Shown piece after piece: positions 39,520-41,663 of a DNA stretch of 41,663 nt. The DNA lies in assembly GCF_005048205.1 (NCBI RefSeq), contig NZ_SUMF01000030.1, positions 1-41,663 of the forward strand, read 5' to 3'. Below the pieces are notes generated by a model. It did no database searches and was not told where the DNA came from. It was given only the letters and a program-made list of their open reading frames with translations. A program made the translations under genes and the position numbers. The DNA comes from Chitiniphilus eburneus. Its GTDB lineage: Bacteria; Pseudomonadota; Gammaproteobacteria; Burkholderiales; Chitinibacteraceae. Positions within the stretch are counted from its first letter, which is position 1. Each line of letters opens with the position of its first letter.

Positions 39520-39999
39520 TCAGGCTAGCAATGTGCCGATGCGATCAAGCTCAGCCTTGAGCTTCGCCTTGTCTTGCTGCAAGTCGGCCAGCGGCAGCGC
39601 GAGGAAGGCTTCGATGCGTGCGCGAAGAATGCGGTAGGCAGTCACGAAGGCCGCGTCGATTTCCTCATCGGTGCCTGTGGCGTGGGCGGGGTCTTCGACA
39701 CCCCAGTGGGTGCGCAGAACTGGCCCCAAATAGGCCGGGCAGGTTTCTCCAGCAGCGCTGGAGCAGACCGTGATTACGATGTCCGGGGTCGAGGGCAGGT
39801 TGTCCCAAGACTTGCTGTGGTAGCCCTCTGTCGAGATGCCCTCGCGTGCCAGCAGTGCTAGCGAGCGAGGATGGACTTGGCCAGTGGGCTGACTGCCTGC
39901 GCTCATGGCTTTCCACCCTGCCGGGGCAAGGTGGTTGAAGGTGGCTTCACCGAGGATTGAGCGGCACGAGTTGCCGGTGCACAGAAACAGGATGTTCAT
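39520..39999 (-). CDS. arsC: ArsC arsenate reductase (LMW-PTP fold), first copy
   Basis: The 159-residue protein has anion loop CTGNSCRS with Cys7 and an extra Cys12 in the loop, plus Cys79 and Cys87 (TVCSSAAGETCP). The additional loop cysteine gives it a different redox set from the second ArsC at 36389. It reduces As(V). ATG 39999 overlaps the arsR stop (ATGA), so it is coupled to the regulator. Confidence 0.92.
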   Translation of the reverse strand: MNILFLCTGNSCRSILGEATFNHLAPAGWKAMSAGSQPTGQVHPRSLALLAREGISTEGYHSKSWDNLPSTPDIVITVCSSAAGETCPAYLGPVLRTHWGVEDPAHATGTDEEIDAAFVTAYRILRARIEAFLALPLADLQQDKAKLKAELDRIGTLLA

Positions 40000-40373
40000 T
40001 TTTTAAGGGCCTCTTGAGTTGAAGAAAGGGGCGGCAGCACAGCGTCGGAACACTTGGAGGCAGCGCGCATGTCTGCACACTGTTCGGGATGCCCTGAGCA
40101 GCACTCTTCGGTCAGGTAGGCGATCAAGTCCAGCATCAGCGGGATGTTGGCCCGGTAACGCTGGAAGCGCCCTTCCGCCTCGACGGTGAGCATCCCGGCC
40201 TGCGTCAGCGCCTTGAGGTGGAACGACAGGTTGGTCGGCGGTACATCGAGGGTTGAAGCGATCTCGCCCGCGACCATGCCTTCTGTGCCTTTGCGCACGA
40301 GAAGCCGGTACACATCCAGCCGCAGGCCGGATGACAGCGATTCAAAGATCGTGGTGGCTGTGTTCTTTTCCAT
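39996..40373 (-). CDS. arsR: ArsR, AfArsR-type arsenic-responsive repressor
   Basis: The 125-residue SmtB/ArsR-family repressor has the winged-helix core (GEIASTLDVPPTNLSFHLKALTQAGML) but no CxC motif in the recognition helix. Instead Cys91, Cys92 and Cys99 lie near the C-terminus (EECCSGHPEQC), as in the Acidithiobacillus-type ArsR, where they bind As(III). ATG 40373 (MEKNTATT) is chosen. The open frame to 40430 covers the promoter. It represses the seven-gene ars operon from the AT-rich region just upstream, where TTGAA steps repeat. Confidence 0.9.
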   Translation of the reverse strand: MEKNTATTIFESLSSGLRLDVYRLLVRKGTEGMVAGEIASTLDVPPTNLSFHLKALTQAGMLTVEAEGRFQRYRANIPLMLDLIAYLTEECCSGHPEQCADMRAASKCSDAVLPPLSSTQEALKK

Positions 40374-40419
40374 ACTTGAATAATACAACAATAGTTGAAA
40401 TAACAAAATGACGTTTTTA
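40374..40419 (-). promoter_or_regulatory. ars operon promoter/operator region
   Basis: An AT-rich stretch directly upstream of arsR has TTGAATAA and TTGAAATAA direct repeats 19 bp apart. On the minus strand a TTTTGT...TATTAT pair with a 17-bp spacer overlaps them. The -10 lies very close to the ATG, so the exact start is uncertain. It is the likely ArsR binding region. Confidence 0.5.
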
Positions 40420-40466
40420 TGACCGTCCATTAAACGGAGGTTTTTAAGACGTTCGGTGGACGGTCA
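40420..40466. repeat. 10-bp perfect inverted repeat beside the transposon end
   Basis: TGACCGTCCA (40420-40429) and TGGACGGTCA (40457-40466) flank 27 bp and end 2 bp before the transposon. Its size and symmetry resemble a recombination subsite for a serine resolvase, the usual target of Tn5053-family elements, and a resolvase remnant lies at the other transposon end. The subsite assignment is inference. Confidence 0.55.
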
Positions 40467-40468
40467 GT

Positions 40469-40493
40469 TGTCATTTTCAGAAGACGACTGCAC
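40469..40493. repeat. Terminal inverted repeat of the Tn5053-family transposon (tniA end)
   Basis: Begins TGTCATTTTC and is perfectly repeated in inverse orientation at 9662-9686. It marks the left boundary of the transposon, which continues through the window join. About 115 bp of non-coding end DNA with a CCTGAT...ATCAGG dyad separates it from tniA, as expected for TniA-binding repeats. Confidence 0.93.
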
Positions 40494-40609
40494 CAATCAA
40501 CGAGGCGTGACGCCTGTTGTGCATACGGCTCCTGATGCCCCGATATCAGGACTCCTCTGCACAAAACTCGGCTATGCTCAATACTCGTGTGCACCAAAGC
40601 GAGGTGAGC

Positions 40610-41663
40610 ATGGCGACCGATACCGTACCGATTACCGAGCACGGCGTAGCCACCCTGCCAGAACAGGCATGGGAGCGTGCGCGTCGTCGCGCTGAGATCA
40701 TTGGGCCGTTAGCGCAGTCGGAGACGGTCGGGCATGAAGCGGCCGACGCGGCAGCCCAAGCACTGGGTCTGTCCCGGCGGCAGGTCTACGTCCTGATCCG
40801 ACGTGCCCGGCAAGGCTCGGGGCTGGTCACTGACCTGGCTCTTGGACAGTCGAGCGGCGGCAAAGGTAAGGGCCGCTTGCCGGAATCGGTCGAACGCATC
40901 ATCCGCGAGCTACTGCAAAAGCGCTTCCTGACCAAGCAGAAGCGCAGCCTAGCGGCGTTCCATCGCGAAATTGCGCGGGCGTGCAAGCTGCAAAAGCTGC
41001 GGGTGCCCGCACGCAATACCGTGGCCTCGCGGATCGCCGGCCTCGACCCGCTCAAGACCACTCGCCTTCGGGAAGGCCAGGATGCGTCCCGCACCTTGCA
41101 AGGTGTTGGTGGTGTTCCGCCGCCAGTCTCCGCGCCGCTGGAGCAGGTGCAGATCGACCACACAGTCATCGACCTAATCGTGGTGGACGAGGGCGACCGG
41201 CAACCAATTGGCCGTCCGTACCTGACCCTCGCCATCGACGTGTTCACCCGCTGCGTGGTTGGTATGGTAGTCACGTTGGAAGCGCCATCCGCCGTATCGG
41301 TCGGCCTGTGCCTTGCGCATGCCAGCTGCGACAAGCGCCCTTGGTTAGAAGGGTTGGACGTAGATATGGATTGGCCGATGAGCGGCAAGCCCAGACTGCT
41401 CTATTTGGACAACGCAGCCGAGTTCAAAAGCGAGGCGCTACGCCGTGGCTGCGAACAGCATGGCATCCTGCTGGACTATCGCCCGCTCGGGCAGCCGCAC
41501 TATGGTGGCATCGTGGAACGGATCATCGGCACAGCGATGCAGATGATCCACGACGAATTGCCTGGAACGACCTTCTCCAACCCTGACCAGCGCGGGGAAT
41601 ACGCCTCCGAGAAGATGGCCGCCCTGACACTGCGCGAGCTGGAGCGCTGGCTCACATTGGGGG
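40610..41663 (+). CDS. tniA: TniA transposase, N-terminal part (continues at 1-706)
   Basis: ATG 40610 follows GAGGTGAG and opens the 560-residue DDE transposase completed at 706. The N-terminal region has helix-turn-helix-like segments (QALGLSRRQVYVLIRRARQGS) for binding transposon ends. The retroviral-integrase-like core has Asp183 (QIDHT), Asp267 (LYLDNAAEF) and Glu303 (GGIVERIIG), a D35E arrangement. It catalyses strand transfer with TniB and TniQ. The last 77 bases here duplicate bases 1-77. Confidence 0.95.
   Translation, partial: MATDTVPITEHGVATLPEQAWERARRRAEIIGPLAQSETVGHEAADAAAQALGLSRRQVYVLIRRARQGSGLVTDLALGQSSGGKGKGRLPESVERIIRELLQKRFLTKQKRSLAAFHREIARACKLQKLRVPARNTVASRIAGLDPLKTTRLREGQDASRTLQGVGGVPPPVSAPLEQVQIDHTVIDLIVVDEGDRQPIGRPYLTLAIDVFTRCVVGMVVTLEAPSAVSVGLCLAHASCDKRPWLEGLDVDMDWPMSGKPRLLYLDNAAEFKSEALRRGCEQHGILLDYRPLGQPHYGGIVERIIGTAMQMIHDELPGTTFSNPDQRGEYASEKMAALTLRELERWLTLG
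41587..41663. repeat. 77-bp terminal overlap identical to 1-77
   Basis: The last 77 bases equal the first 77 exactly, inside tniA. This is the signature of a circular contig closed with a fixed overlap, not a biological repeat: the gene reads through in frame only if one copy is removed. True length is then 41,586 bp. Confidence 0.95.

Larger units (their letters stand above)
40469..41663 (+). mobile_element. Tn5053-family Pb-resistance transposon, left portion (continues at 1-9686)
   Basis: Unit: IR, tniA, tniB, tniQ, res, tniR, pbrT-pbrBC-pbrA (minus), pbrR, IR. Total about 10.8 kb on the circular plasmid. All transposition genes look intact, so the element is probably active; the missing target duplication points to a rearrangement after insertion. 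Confidence 0.9.

Noticed and set aside
41587..41663. Terminal 77-bp repeat as a biological direct repeat
   Set aside because: It lies within one gene that reads in frame only if one copy is removed; best explained by assembly overlap of a circle.

Overview
The window is a complete circular plasmid of 41,586 bp, linearised inside a transposase gene. Its first 77 bases recur exactly as its last 77, and tniA reads in frame across that join. High GC, the transposon and resistance families, and an RP4-like mobilisation region point to a proteobacterial, probably Burkholderiales or related, plasmid from a metal-exposed habitat. The host is inferred; no chromosomal gene is present.

Layout. (1) 40469 to the end plus 1-9686: a Tn5053-family transposon bounded by perfect 25-bp inverted repeats. 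It carries tniA-tniB-tniQ, a res site, tniR, and a lead-resistance cargo (pbrT, pbrBC, pbrA, divergent pbrR). Its pbr end is fused to a beheaded resolvase gene. (2) 9687-12715: accessory defence-like genes: an Abi/HEPN protein, a membrane-anchored GNAT-like protein, a Rap1a-like periplasmic protein, and a DinJ/YafQ toxin-antitoxin pair. (3) 12716-14895: a minus-strand operon of two unknown genes, a HAD hydrolase and a DEDDh exonuclease. (4) 14896-18848: plasmid maintenance: ParA, a ribbon-helix-helix partner, a small unknown, a ColE2-type replicase with a predicted antisense RNA in its leader, a CHC2-like protein without cysteines, and a hairpin-rich non-coding stretch. (5) 18849-21107: small ORFs, then a KfrA-like coiled-coil protein and a coupled partner. 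(6) 20927-28994: a nine-gene minus-strand operon headed by a DotA/TraY homologue, with an M23 peptidase and several exported or membrane proteins. No other type IV secretion gene is visible. (7) 28995-35208: an RP4-like mobilisation region (TraK/TraL/TraM-like genes divergent from TraJ/TraI) around a recognisable oriT; the relaxase is fused to a RepB-type primase domain. (8) 35302-40373: an arsenic operon, arsR-arsC-phosphatase-arsD-arsA-arsC-acr3.

Together, the plasmid should replicate by a ColE2-like mechanism, segregate with a small ParA system, and be mobilisable but not self-transmissible (no coupling protein or T4SS ATPase seen). It confers Pb(II) and arsenic resistance.

Two things stand out. 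Seven sites carry variants of the AT-rich palindrome GTAGGTATATATATACCTAC, placed exactly at gene and module boundaries. The isolated DotA operon shares a 22-bp operator-like motif with the exonuclease/HAD operon about 14 kb away.
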